Counted from the first letter of the stretch, positions 10,411 through 18,886 are shown. The stretch is DNA of 64,000 nt from Mesorhizobium sp. L-8-3 (GCF_016756615.1 NZ_AP023262.1:3287501-3351500); one strand, 5' to 3'. Numbers and translations: made by a program. The notes: generated from the sequence alone by a model not told the origin.

Positions 10411-11087
10411 TCACTGACGCTGAATCATACGGATCTCCGATGCGATCAGTCCTTGAATTCGCCAGAGGTTGCGATCACGGATGCCGTGCTCTTCCAGCTT
10501 GCTGATCGTATTGAAGGCGTACTGCGCTGCCGACCCCCAGTGCCCCGCTGCACGCGAGAGCACACTCGCGACTTCGGCAGAGGCCGCTTTCCGGCGTAGG
10601 CGATGCCATCGCGCAATGCCACGAAGGCAAGGACCTTCAGGCGTCCCTCTTTCGTGGAAACCTCTATCCATCTAGGAACGTTAGTCGGTGGGTTCGCGTC
10701 GATCTCGCGTTGAAGCAATCGGACGATCTGACCATGCTTATCACCGGGGGGAAGACGGAACGCGATCCCGATGCAGGTGCCTCCGCGATCGAGCGCCAAC
10801 ATAAGAGCGGGTAGTTCCCGCGTGCCGCGCCATCTTGTCAATTTGAGGCAGAAGGAACGGTGCCAACCGGCCGCGACGGCACGTCGTTGCTCAACAACTT
10901 GGAACTCCGGGTTCCAGATCAGCGATCCATATGCAAAGACCCACAGATGCTCTGGATCGTGCTGCGCCAAAACGGCTTCGGCCATTTGCGCAAAATCCGC
11001 ATTGGTGTGTTCGGTGGTTCCTGGTTCAGGGCCTGGGTCCGGCTCCATCCGCTCGACCAGAGCGACGAGTTCGGCAGTCAGTTCCAT
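10411..11087 (-). pseudogene. chaC: ChaC-type gamma-glutamylcyclotransferase, frameshifted
   Basis: ChaC enzymes cleave glutathione to 5-oxoproline and Cys-Gly. The N-terminal frame (from ATG 11087, preceded by GGGGGGAAG) shows the family signature 'WVFAYGSLIWNPEF' and 'RSFCLKLTRWRGTRELPALM'. After 'GIAYAGK' the frame leaves the family. The expected C-terminal part ('SRAAGHWGSAAQYAFNT', 'GIRDRNLWRIQGL') continues in another frame and ends at 10411. The switch lies at about 10586-10592 and fits loss of one base. In the annotated frame the protein would be about 213 residues with a meaningless tail to 10446. Either a real frameshift mutation or a sequencing error. Confidence 0.85.
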
Positions 11088-11297
11088 ATCTTCCCCCCAA
11101 GGAAGTCGAACGATCCATCGGGATGAAGCCGGGCACGGCTGTCAAGGTCGGTATCGGATCTCCTCCAGCGTAGTTACCTGCTGAAATCATTCAACGTCAC
11201 ACCCAGTCTGCGATCTACGCAAACCGCCCCAGTTTCTTATGAAGCTCATCCTGGCCGCTGCCGGAGCGAGAATTGGAGGGGGAGTTTAGGAGGGCGT

Positions 11298-11563
11298 GCG
11301 CTGCTGCGGTTAAGAGCAGCGGCCTCGGTCCTCTACATAATTTTCGTTGTCTTCCCGGCAATGGGCCGCGACTATCAGGCTGCCGTTCTATCAGCCGGCT
11401 TCAGCGGCATCAGCCTCGGTGCGACGCCGACGGCTATTGCCAACATGACGGCCGTCACCAAGCTCCATGGACCGGCACCGACAGCTTTCATCATCCTGCC
11501 GCTGGTTTCGGCCTTTTCATCGACGTCGCCAACGCTGTCGTCATCGGCTTCATGGTCCGTTAG
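11298..11563 (+). pseudogene. gltS: C-terminal fragment of sodium/glutamate symporter GltS
   Basis: Only the last 90 or so codons remain. 'FPAMGRDYQAAVLSAGFSGI', 'LGATPTAIANMTAV' and 'GPAPTAFIILPLV' match the conserved end of GltS. Within a run of T near 11514-11519 one base is missing: the expected 'FFIDVANAVVIGF' continues in the next frame to the stop at 11563. No start, no N-terminal two thirds. The last 36 bp belong to a 143-bp direct repeat shared with 28310-28452. The fragment converges on the tail of a truncated regulator gene. Confidence 0.82.
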
Positions 11564-11670
11564 ACGGCGGCCGGGCCGCCGCCGGCGCCGAGGCTATAGG
11601 CGAGTTGGGCTCGCGTGAGGCCGAGGAGGCGCGCTGCGGCGGACAGGTTTCCGCGCGCTCGATCGACCGC
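11528..11670. repeat. Left copy of a 143-bp direct repeat (partner 28310-28452)
   Basis: I count about nine mismatches against 28310-28452, so roughly 94% identity with no indels, in the same orientation 16,782 bp apart. It contains the 3' end of gltS (plus strand) and the 3' end of the XylR/DmpR-like regulator gene (minus strand). The left side retains more gltS, the right side retains the whole regulator, as if the segment between was inserted at a once continuous gltS-regulator junction. Confidence 0.85.
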
Positions 11671-11690
11671 AGCCTGGCAGGCGCCTTCTC
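11565..11690 (-). pseudogene. C-terminal remnant of XylR/DmpR-like regulator (Fis-type HTH)
   Basis: The minus frame ends with 'AAVDRARGNLSAAARLLGLT' and 'RAQLAYSLGAGGGPAAV', which equals the last 39 or so residues of the complete regulator encoded at 28342-29964 apart from a serine for arginine and a few upstream changes. Upstream of about 11690 the resemblance stops. Only the DNA-binding helices are left and no start codon is associated, so it is a broken copy, part of the 143-bp repeat. Confidence 0.8.
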
Positions 11691-11837
11691 CCTCCGTTCG
11701 AAGAATGCCTGTTCGAAGCCCTGCGCTGGCAGCCAGCGCAGATTTGGGCCGCTGGCCTGTAGGTGGTATCCTTAGAGCCTCGCTTGGGAGCCACGGTATC
11801 CTCAAGCCACGAACAGGAATGACCCGGGAGGCAGCCT

Positions 11838-11984
11838 ATGTCGCAGGACAAAACAGCAGACGTGTCCGAGGCCGAGATCGCGGTCCACTGGCAGGAAGAG
11901 GACTATGTCAAACCCACGGAGAAATTCGTCGCTCAGGCCAATTTGACCGACCAGGCAGACCGTGCGCCAGTTGGTGGCGGGTGA
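11838..11984 (+). pseudogene. N-terminal fragment resembling acetyl-CoA synthetase
   Basis: A good ribosome-binding site (GGGAGG) precedes an ATG that opens a 48-codon frame. 'EIAVHWQEEDYVKPTEKFVA' and 'QANLTDQA' resemble the start of a group of acetyl-CoA synthetases (AMP-forming). The frame stops at 11982, far short of the 650-residue family length, and runs into an unrelated fragment. It is probably the stump left when a deletion removed the rest. The family match is from memory of the N-terminal motif and should be verified. Confidence 0.5.
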
Positions 11985-12132
11985 TGCACGGTTCAATGCG
12001 CTTTGTGACGAGTACTGCAAGGTTGTCGACCTCCTTGAAGCCTACGAGGTGCAGGTCGAGCAGCTCAGGGAGCGCAAGGCTTTGCTGGAAGATGAACTAT
12101 TGACGTGCATTGAAGGATATCAGCCGCAATAG
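11962..12132 (+). pseudogene. C-terminal fragment of a small coiled-coil hypothetical protein
   Basis: Overlapping the previous fragment in another frame, 56 codons read 'LVAGDARFNALCDEYCKVVD' and then a heptad-like charged helix with 'EQLRERKALLEDELL', ending at TAG 12130. Small proteobacterial proteins with 'D-FR-LC-EY' and a helical tail are known, but without function. No proper start is present. The fusion of two unrelated gene ends within 30 bp marks a deletion junction. Confidence 0.45.
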
Positions 12133-12387
12133 TGCCAAGCGAGCGAAGCGCTGAGCAGCGCGGTAGAGTGCGACTCGGCACTGAAGGCTGCCCCGAGCTC
12201 GCGTCAAGTGCATGACTTGCAAGGAAGCACATAGCTGCGTGTGGGGTCATCATCGGCGCAGATCACAACATGGGTCTGGCGATTCTTTGCCGGCCGGGAC
12301 TGGATCGCCGAAGTCACCTCTGCGTTCGGCCCCCGATAAGGTCTTCGAAAAGCACTCCGACTCCAGTACTCGACAGCGGCGCGTCAT

Positions 12388-13515
12388 TCAGGCGGACAGA
12401 CGCACCGGCCGGCGATGGGCGCCCCAGTCGCCCGGCCGCGGCTCGAACACGCCCGGGCAAGGCGTACCGCAACGGCGGCAGTGGCCCTCGGCGTCGAGAG
12501 TCCAGGCCAGCAGTCGATACCAATCGCGACCGATCAGGCATGCGCCGCACTGATTGCACCAGGTGCTGCCGCCGACGGCATCATGCACATTGCCGGTGTA
12601 GACGTAACGCAAGCCGTTTCGGATGCCGATCTGCCGGGCCCGCGTCAGCGTTGCGGGCGCAGTGGGCGGCTTGTCCATCATCTTCCAGTCGGGATGGAAG
12701 GCCGTGAAGTGCAGCGGCACATCGGGGCCGAGCTCTTCCATGATCCATTGTGTGAGCGCCTCGATCTCCCCCTCGGAATCATTCTCGCCCGGAATGAGCA
12801 GCGTCGTGATTTCGAACCAGACGGAGGTCTCGCGCTTGAGATAGATAAGCGTATCGAGCACCGGCTGGAGATGGCCGCTGCTGATGCGCTGGTAGAAGCG
12901 CTCGGTGAACGCCTTGAGATCGACATTCGCAGCATCCATATGGCGGTAGAATTCGGCGCGCGGTTTCGGGCAGACATAGCCGGCCGTGACTGCGACGCTT
13001 TTGATCTCCCGTTCCCGGCAGGCATCGGCCACGTCGATGGCGTATTCGTGGAAAATGACGGGGTCGTTGTAGGTGAAGGCAACGCTGCGGCACCTTAGAT
13101 CCGCTGCTGCCTGGGCGATCTCCACCGGCGAAGCAGCGTCGGCCAGCGTGTCGATTTCGCGGGACTTGCTGATGTCCCAGTTCTGACAGAAGCGGCAGGC
13201 GAGATTGCAGCCGGCCGTGCCGAAGGAGAGGACGGCAGTGCCCGGCAGGAAATGGTTCAGCGGCTTCTTCTCAACCGGATCGACGCAGAAGCCACTCGAG
13301 CGGCCGTAGGTCGTCAGCATCATCCGGTCGTGCTGGCGGGCGCGGACGAAGCAGAGCCCTCGCTGCCCCTCGTGCAGCTTGCAAAACCGTGGGCAGAGAT
13401 CGCACTGAATGCGCCCGTCAGCCAGCGCGTGCCAGTGGCGGCCCGGCACAATCGACGCGTCCCGCGGCTGCAATGGCGGACGGGCAGCGGTCGTGACCTT
13501 GGCGATTGGCGGCAT
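12388..13515 (-). CDS. amrS: AmmeMemoRadiSam-type radical SAM enzyme
   Basis: The 375-residue product belongs to the pyruvate-formate-lyase-activase-like radical SAM group called AmrS. The 4Fe-4S motif 'CNLACRFC' (C-x3-C-x2-C) is near residue 104, followed by 'NWDISKSREID'. An N-terminal 'CDLCPRFC' plus a later Cys, and a C-terminal pair of Cys-x2-Cys motifs ('CNQCGACL', 'CRRCGTPC'), could hold a second metal site. The usual partners, a MEMO1-like and an AMMECR1-like protein, are not in this window. It reacts with S-adenosylmethionine to make a 5'-deoxyadenosyl radical; the substrate is not established for the family. The gene is followed upstream by a cupredoxin gene in the same direction. 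Confidence 0.85.
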   Translation of the reverse strand: MPPIAKVTTAARPPLQPRDASIVPGRHWHALADGRIQCDLCPRFCKLHEGQRGLCFVRARQHDRMMLTTYGRSSGFCVDPVEKKPLNHFLPGTAVLSFGTAGCNLACRFCQNWDISKSREIDTLADAASPVEIAQAAADLRCRSVAFTYNDPVIFHEYAIDVADACREREIKSVAVTAGYVCPKPRAEFYRHMDAANVDLKAFTERFYQRISSGHLQPVLDTLIYLKRETSVWFEITTLLIPGENDSEGEIEALTQWIMEELGPDVPLHFTAFHPDWKMMDKPPTAPATLTRARQIGIRNGLRYVYTGNVHDAVGGSTWCNQCGACLIGRDWYRLLAWTLDAEGHCRRCGTPCPGVFEPRPGDWGAHRRPVRLSA

Positions 13516-13653
13516 GGCCGCATGATAGACCCGTCATGGCATCGTTCAATGGTGATGGAAGCGCCGGCGAACAGGGGCCTCCAGGACCGGAGCAGCCTAA
13601 AAGTGACTGCCGTGAAGGCTGGCCCAACGAAAAACCGGACCGCCTTGGGTCCG

Positions 13654-14133
13654 TCAGCTACCTGCCAGCACGATCAACTCGCCCACCATCGAGGGCTAAT
13701 GCGTCCCGCACCGAAGCTCAAACACGCCCGCCTTGTCGGCGGTGAAGGCCACAGTGGTGAGTTGGCCGCGCTTGACGGTGAAGCTGATATCGTAGCCGTC
13801 GATCGCGCTCGGATGCTCCGCCCCATTGACACTAAGGATCTCAAGCGTGACCTCATCGCCCTGGTTCACGATGATCTGGTTGGGATCCCAGCGGTAGGTC
13901 GACACCTCCCAGCGGCCTTCGGCGTTGGGCGCTTCGAGCTCGTAGCCCTTGCCTTCCGGCAAAGTGGCAGTCGGGAACGGCTCCTTGTCGGTTGTCGTCC
14001 CGCCCTTGGCCTCGACCGCGACCATGGTGATGGTGCGTTTCATGCCGGCCGCCTGCGCGAGATTGGTCGCCACCATCATGTTCAGCGCTCCAACCAATGG
14101 AAGCAGCATCGCTACCGCGCTAACCTTGAACAT
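13654..14133 (-). pseudogene. Periplasmic cupredoxin interrupted by an amber codon near its end
   Basis: The start at 14133 has AAGGAAGG upstream; a signal peptide ends around 'NLAQAAG'. The body shows 'GRWEVSTYRWDPNQIIVNQG', 'HPSAIDGYDISF' and the copper-site run 'GVFELRCGTH'. A TAG at 13696 follows at once. Beyond it the same frame reads 'PSMVGELIVLAGS' and stops at 13654. Related proteins have 'C-x-T-H-Q-P-S-M', so one CAG to TAG change explains the stop and removes the likely copper ligand Met. The truncated product would be about 145 residues. It may still fold but probably binds copper poorly, unless the stop is read through. Confidence 0.75.
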
Positions 14134-14375
14134 TTGGTACCTTCCTTGAGACACGCGCCGTGTAGGGATTCCCCAGTGACCACGTCTGCGAAGAACAATG
14201 TCCCCGCTGGGTGCAACGAATCTGGCCCGCTCCTTATTCCCCCGCGATGAAGCCGACCCCGGGGTCCCGGCTGCCGACCGGGCGACACCGAGCCAAGTAA
14301 TTTTCTGGGCCCGTGGGCGCTTCAGTCGAGGTCATCTCTTGAATCGGGGCGGAGCCGCCACAGCTTTGAAATGTG

Positions 14376-14528
14376 ATGAAAAAGCCGAGGAACGGACGCC
14401 CGGGTTTCGATCGGCCGAAGCCGCCGAAGGGTCAGGAGAGGCTGAAGTCGACCGGCAACAAGCGTCTGGCCGAGCAGAACCGCAAGCTCCTCGCCAAGCA
14501 CTATGCGAGCAAATATCAAACGCGGTAA
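14376..14528 (+). CDS. Possible 50-residue basic protein
   Basis: A short frame starts at ATG 14376 and gives a lysine- and arginine-rich product: 'MKKPRNGRPGFDRPKPPKGQ', then 'NKRLAEQNRKLLAKHYASKY'. The composition resembles small nucleic-acid- or ribosome-associated proteins. The ribosome-binding site is weak and I recall no named family. It ends 83 bp before the radical SAM gene on the same strand. It may be spurious. Confidence 0.35.
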   Translation: MKKPRNGRPGFDRPKPPKGQERLKSTGNKRLAEQNRKLLAKHYASKYQTR

Positions 14529-14611
14529 AATATTGACTGTCACCGGCCCGGGGAAGGGATTGGTCTGGGGACCTGAACAGGGCGCGCAACTGGACGGAGG
14601 CTCTGTGAGCT

Positions 14612-15883
14612 GTGAGCGGATTGGCTCAGCTTGGCATCTGGAATGATCCCGCCCTCCACGATGCGCTGTCCTGGTATCTGGCCGTGGCGGAGAACCGGCG
14701 TCCGGCCAAGTTCCGCATCGCCGCGACCGTCGCCGCTGAAATGGACCCTCCGACCTGCGGCGAAGACGCGCTGTGGACCGAACTCGAGCGTCTGACCTCG
14801 ATCTTCCTCGAGCGCTGGCAGACGATCCGGGAAGGTGCACCGCTGCCGCCCGAGGCGGACGGGCCGAGCTTGCTTGAGCTTTGCGGGGAACTGGCCCACC
14901 GCATGCTAACGCACTGCAACTTCTGTCCCTGGAACTGCCGCGTCGATCGCCTGGCGGGCACCAAGTTCGGCGCCTGCAAGCTTGCCGCGGGCTCCCGCGT
15001 CAGTTCGCATTTCCATCACACCGGTGAAGAGCTCTTCTATCGCGGCACGGACGGCTCCGGCACGATCTTTTTCACTTCCTGCAATATGCGCTGCGTCTTT
15101 TGCCAGAACGGCGACATCTCGACCGACAAAGACAATGGCGAGGAAACCGACCCGCGCACGCTCGCAACCATGGCGTGGACGCTGCGCCGCGAGGGCTGCC
15201 ACAATATCAATTGGGTCGGCGGCGAGGTGATCATCCACCTGCATTCAATCGTCGACGCCATCGCGCTTCTGGGCCGCGACTTCCAGCCGACGAGTGCCGA
15301 AATCCGGCGGGCGCGGCGGACCAAGGCGGACGGTTTCTTCTGGTTCGACGAAGTCTCCGAGGCCGCCACGTATGATGGCAAGTTCAACACGCCGATACTG
15401 TGGAACAGCAATTTCTTCATCGCGGCCGAGGCCATGAAGATCCTGCGCGTGCTCACCGACGTGTGGCTGCCGGACTTCAAGTTCGGACCCGGCCGGTGCG
15501 CGATAGCGCTTGCCAGGACGCCCCGGTACTGGGAAACGGTCACCCGCAACATCTCGCTCATCGCCGGGTGGGGTGAGAATTTCACCATTCGCCACCTGGT
15601 GATGCCCAATCACGTGGAGTGCTGCACATATCCCGTTCTGGAATGGATCGCCGACCACATCCCGGCCGCGCCGGTGAACGTCATGGCGCAGTTCCATCCT
15701 GACAACTTCTGCGATCCAGCAAGCACCAAATATCGCGGCAAGTATGCCGAGATCGCCCGCCGACCGACCAGGGCCGAGCTCGAAAATTCCTGGCGCCACG
15801 CCGGTGAACTGGGCCTCAATTTCGAGACCGCGTCGTTCGAACGCCGGGGCGCCTTCGCCGGGCCGGCCCTGATGGAGCTCTGA
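14612..15883 (+). CDS. Radical SAM protein of the PflX/COG1313 type
   Basis: The start GTG at 14612 lies 11 nt after GGAGG. The 423-residue product has the radical SAM motif 'CNMRCVFCQNGDIST' near residue 155 and an N-terminal 'CNFCPWNC' with 'FGACKL', the same layout of extra cysteines as in the AmrS protein encoded at 12388-13515. 'GGEVIIHLHSIVDAI' follows as expected for the family. These proteins are relatives of pyruvate-formate-lyase activase, but no glycyl-radical enzyme is nearby, so the substrate is unknown. It is divergent from the amrS-cupredoxin pair. A hairpin follows the stop. Confidence 0.85.
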   Translation: MSGLAQLGIWNDPALHDALSWYLAVAENRRPAKFRIAATVAAEMDPPTCGEDALWTELERLTSIFLERWQTIREGAPLPPEADGPSLLELCGELAHRMLTHCNFCPWNCRVDRLAGTKFGACKLAAGSRVSSHFHHTGEELFYRGTDGSGTIFFTSCNMRCVFCQNGDISTDKDNGEETDPRTLATMAWTLRREGCHNINWVGGEVIIHLHSIVDAIALLGRDFQPTSAEIRRARRTKADGFFWFDEVSEAATYDGKFNTPILWNSNFFIAAEAMKILRVLTDVWLPDFKFGPGRCAIALARTPRYWETVTRNISLIAGWGENFTIRHLVMPNHVECCTYPVLEWIADHIPAAPVNVMAQFHPDNFCDPASTKYRGKYAEIARRPTRAELENSWRHAGELGLNFETASFERRGAFAGPALMEL

Positions 15884-15901
15884 CGTCCGTCGGAATCAAA
15901 C

Positions 15902-15940
15902 CACGCCTCAGTCGCGCGCGACCGCCGAGAGCGAGGCGTG
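15902..15940 (+). terminator. Hairpin between the radical SAM gene and galM
   Basis: CACGCCTC (15902-15909) pairs perfectly with GAGGCGTG (15933-15940); the loop contains the self-complementary GTCGCGCGCGAC. It starts 18 bp after the radical SAM stop. No T tract follows, so termination is inferred from position only. Confidence 0.45.
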
Positions 15941-16078
15941 CAATGCGTCGACGAATTTGCAGGACCTTCGGCACGCTACTTGCAGACGCTTACGCCAACA
16001 GTCCGATAAGCTTAAACTTGGTCTTTCAGGCAACTCCTCAGAAGCAGTCGGCGCGGGGGCCTCTCAAGGGAGGAAACC

Positions 16079-17248
16079 ATGACGCGTGTCGATCGCAACA
16101 TATCGCGTGTGTGGCACAGGTCAGCGCTCGGCGCGGCCGTGCTCGGCATTGGTGTGCTGCTGGCGGGAACGGACGCCGGAGCCGGCTCTGTGGACAAGAC
16201 CCCATTCGGAAAAACGCAGGACGGCAAAGCCGTCGATCTCTACACGCTTACCAACGACAAGGGTGCGTCCGTCAAGTTCATCGCCTATGGCGGCATCATC
16301 ACGGCAATCAACGTGCCCGACCGCTGGAGCAAGCTCGACAACATCGTGCTCGGCTTCAAGGAACTCGCCGACTACGAATCGAAGAACCCCTATTTCGGCG
16401 CCTTGATCGGGCGCTACGGCAATCGCATCGGCGGCGCGAAGTTCACGCTCGACGGCACTCAGTACCAGCTCGCCGCCAATAACGGGCCGAACAGCCTGCA
16501 TGGCGGCAGCAAAGGTTTCGACAAGGCCGTTTGGGCGGTCGAGCCGCTGACCAACGTGGGCGGGGCCGCAGCGCGGCTCAGCTACACGAGCAAGGATGGC
16601 GAGGAAGGCTATCCCGGCACGCTCATGGTCCAGGTCGTCTATACCCTCACCAACGACAACGAACTGCGCATCGACTACGAGGCGACGACGGACAAACCGA
16701 CCGTAGTCAATCTCACGAGTCACTCCTACTTCAATCTCGCCGGCGACGGCAGGGGCGGGACCGGCGATCACATCCTCACGATCAATGCCGATAACTACAC
16801 GCCGGTCGATGCGACCTTGATCCCGACCGGGGAACTCGCCTCCGTGACCGGCACGCCGTTCGACTTCCGCCAAGGGATGCCGATCGGCACACGCATCCGC
16901 TCGAACGACCCACAGATGGTCTATGGCCGTGGATACGATCACAACTACGTGCTGAACCGGTCGGGTAGTGGGCTTTCGCTCGCCGCGCGTGTCTACGAGC
17001 CGCGCTCGGGCCGGATCATGGAGATCTCGACCACCGAGCCCGGCGTCCAGTTCTACGGCGGCAACTTCCTCGATTCGACGCTCGTCGGCCCGACCGGTCA
17101 GCAATACCGCCAGACCGATGGCTTCTGCCTCGAGACGCAGCACTTCCCGGATTCGCCGAACAAGTCGTCCTTTCCGACGACGGTGCTGAAACCGGGCGAA
17201 ACGCTGAAGTCGACTACGATACATAAGTTCTCCACCGATGCGTCTTAG
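16079..17248 (+). CDS. galM: Aldose 1-epimerase (mutarotase), exported
   Basis: This enzyme interconverts the alpha and beta anomers of aldoses. GGGAGGAAACC precedes the ATG. The 389-residue product begins with an N-terminal signal peptide (hydrophobic 'ALGAAVLGIGVLLAG', cleavage near 'AGAGS'), so it probably acts in the periplasm. Family motifs: 'FGALIGRYGNRI', 'NNGPNSLHGG', the catalytic His in 'NLTSHSYFNLAG' and the catalytic Glu in 'CLETQHFPDSPN'. It stands alone, without sugar-catabolism neighbours. Family assignment is firm. Confidence 0.92.
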   Translation: MTRVDRNISRVWHRSALGAAVLGIGVLLAGTDAGAGSVDKTPFGKTQDGKAVDLYTLTNDKGASVKFIAYGGIITAINVPDRWSKLDNIVLGFKELADYESKNPYFGALIGRYGNRIGGAKFTLDGTQYQLAANNGPNSLHGGSKGFDKAVWAVEPLTNVGGAAARLSYTSKDGEEGYPGTLMVQVVYTLTNDNELRIDYEATTDKPTVVNLTSHSYFNLAGDGRGGTGDHILTINADNYTPVDATLIPTGELASVTGTPFDFRQGMPIGTRIRSNDPQMVYGRGYDHNYVLNRSGSGLSLAARVYEPRSGRIMEISTTEPGVQFYGGNFLDSTLVGPTGQQYRQTDGFCLETQHFPDSPNKSSFPTTVLKPGETLKSTTIHKFSTDAS

Positions 17249-18099
17249 CTGGAGGTGCGTCCCTTCCTGGTTGCTGAACTGGTCGGTCACCCATCAGAGA
17301 TCATGGATGACGAGCGTTTCGATCGAGGCGACGCTGGAACTCTGGGATCGTCGTTGTGGGAGGCAAAGCAGCGGTTCCAGAGCCCTGGCTGCTTTGTCCT
17401 GGCGCTCTGTCCTGCACCGCCCTGCGAGCGAACGCCTGCTGCCTGTGAGTCGGCACCGAAGGTCGACCAGTCACGATGTGAGCGTAAGGCTTTGATTTGC
17501 AGACAAAATGGAAACGTACAAAACATTGATCCGCAGGCCGGACGTTGCCCCGGCGGCTATCCGCTCTGGCCAGCCGGCGCGCGTCGCCGGGCGGTCGTTG
17601 GCGTGGCTTCAGAGCGGCTTCACCAGGAGCTGGGACGCTCCTCTGCGGACCAGTGATGCATATCGCAATCGCATACTCAGCGACAACCCGTCGCCGTTCG
17701 CCGTGGTCCGCATTCGGACTGCAGCCCGAATGTTTGCTCGTGTCGCAACTGAGCCTTCTGTCCCAACTTCCTGCTGGTAGCAGGACAGGTCAGTCGTGCA
17801 GCGTTGAAGTTATTGAGGAATAGTGTCCGAGAGCGTTACCATGCACTCATGATTTACAAGTTATTTCAATAACTTAGTTGATACTTGTAGAGGGCAGGGG
17901 ACTGGAATCCAACATTCTCTCGCAGAACTTCGCACCGTTACGCAACCTTTGGAAACCGGCTTTGATTGCCGAGCTCGGATGTCGTCGCGTGCAGATTTGC
18001 GCAGGTTGGGAGTTATCCGCTCTCTTGGTGCGATTTCGATCTTGTTAAAGGCGAACTCGGACCCATCCAGGACATCGCCGGAGACCGGATGAACATCGT
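17249..18099. other. Gene-free stretch with an AT-rich palindrome
   Basis: No convincing gene is seen over about 850 bp. At 17858-17875 lies AAGTTATT-TC-AATAACTT, a perfect inverted repeat in an unusually AT-rich patch. On the minus strand next to it (about 17925 to 17890), 'GGATTCCAGTCCCC' followed by 'TGCCCTCTAC' looks like a degenerate T-arm and 3' end of a tRNA. Such a pair resembles an integrase attachment scar, but this is inference. Confidence 0.35.
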
Positions 18100-18232
18100 C
18101 TTCATCGCCGCATGCGACCGCCGCGTCTCGATGCAGATCGCCGCCAGACCTGCGGTGTGCAAGCCGCCGGGAAGCCAGGCCGTCAACGGGCAGGCTTCCA
18201 TACCGATCCGCTCCAACGGCAGAACGGCGCGC
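18100..18232 (-). mobile_element. IS110-family transposase remnant
   Basis: A minus-strand frame reads 'RIGMEACPLTAWLPGGLHTA' and 'GLAAICIETRRSHAAMKTM', which matches the part of IS110 transposases just before the conserved 'K-TDR-DAR' motif. The match ends there and an in-frame stop lies just upstream, so only about 45 codons survive. No terminal repeats were recognised. Confidence 0.7.
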
Positions 18233-18259
18233 TAATCCGGCGATCGTCCTAATGCAGGT

Positions 18260-18286
18260 CCCCCCCCCCGCGCGCGCAAGCGCGCG
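18260..18286. repeat. C10 run followed by a CG hairpin
   Basis: Ten C residues at 18260-18269 are followed by CGCGCGC-AA-GCGCGCG (18271-18286). It lies 54-80 bp beyond the stop of the minus-strand phasin gene and may form its 3' hairpin, though the strand carries G rather than U after the stem. The homopolymer is a likely place for slippage or sequencing error. Confidence 0.4.
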
Positions 18287-18339
18287 AGGTTATTCGTCAG
18301 GAAGGGGCACGCACGCAAAGTGCGTATCCTTACCTGGGA

Positions 18340-18804
18340 TTAGGCGGCCTTGAGATCCTTCAACGCCTTCTCGAAGGCGTCCTTGACGGGCTTGGAAACG
18401 TCCGTCGCCGCCTTGGTCGTGAGCGCTTGGAATTCCTTGGCCTGCTCGACACCCATTTCGAAGCGCTTGCGCAGGAAGGTGGTCTGCAACTCAACAACCT
18501 CGGACAGTGACTTCGCGATGACCAGAGCTTCGAGATGCGAGAAGTCGGCTTCGGCATTGGCGCGCAGAGCGGCGATCGTTTTCAGCGACAGCTCGTTGCC
18601 GACCGACTTGGCGGCTTCGAAGGTCGACTTGAGCGCCTTCTGGGTGTCTTCAGAGCCCGCCTTGAATTTGGCAAGAGCTTCGTTCGACTGCTCGACGCCC
18701 TTTTCGGCAACAGCACGGAACTGATCGGTCGCCATAGACGGGTCGAAGGTCGGTAAGGCGGTGCTTTCAATGGTTTCGGGGTTTTTTTCGGCGGACTTTG
18801 ACAT
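18340..18804 (-). CDS. Phasin family protein
   Basis: Phasins coat polyhydroxyalkanoate granules. The start at 18804 (MSKSAEKN) is preferred over the longer frame to 18849 because a purine-rich GGAGAGGATGG lies before it. The 154-residue product has the typical Phasin_2 layout: 'FRAVAEKGVEQSNEALAKFK', then long alpha-helix with 'ALRANAEADFSHLEALVIAK', ending in an Ala/Lys-rich tail 'KDAFEKALKDLKAA'. There is no signal peptide or membrane segment. It is flanked by IS110 and IS21 remnants, so it may be a survivor within a decayed region. A TGC-rich possible regulator site lies about 85 bp upstream. Confidence 0.88.
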   Translation of the reverse strand: MSKSAEKNPETIESTALPTFDPSMATDQFRAVAEKGVEQSNEALAKFKAGSEDTQKALKSTFEAAKSVGNELSLKTIAALRANAEADFSHLEALVIAKSLSEVVELQTTFLRKRFEMGVEQAKEFQALTTKAATDVSKPVKDAFEKALKDLKAA

Positions 18805-18886
18805 AGTTTCCATCCTCTCCAATGGACACCCCCAGGTCGCCTCGTTCATCTATGAGACCGACGTAACGCACTTGCAATATTTTTTG

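Noticed and set aside
13654..13698. Pyrrolysine or recoded amber codon in the cupredoxin
   Set aside because: No pyl genes seen, TAG is an ordinary stop in neighbouring genes, and relatives have Gln at the site; simple mutation is favoured.
16121..17290. 389-codon minus-strand frame opposite galM
   Set aside because: Complete antisense overlap with a firm mutarotase gene and no family features.
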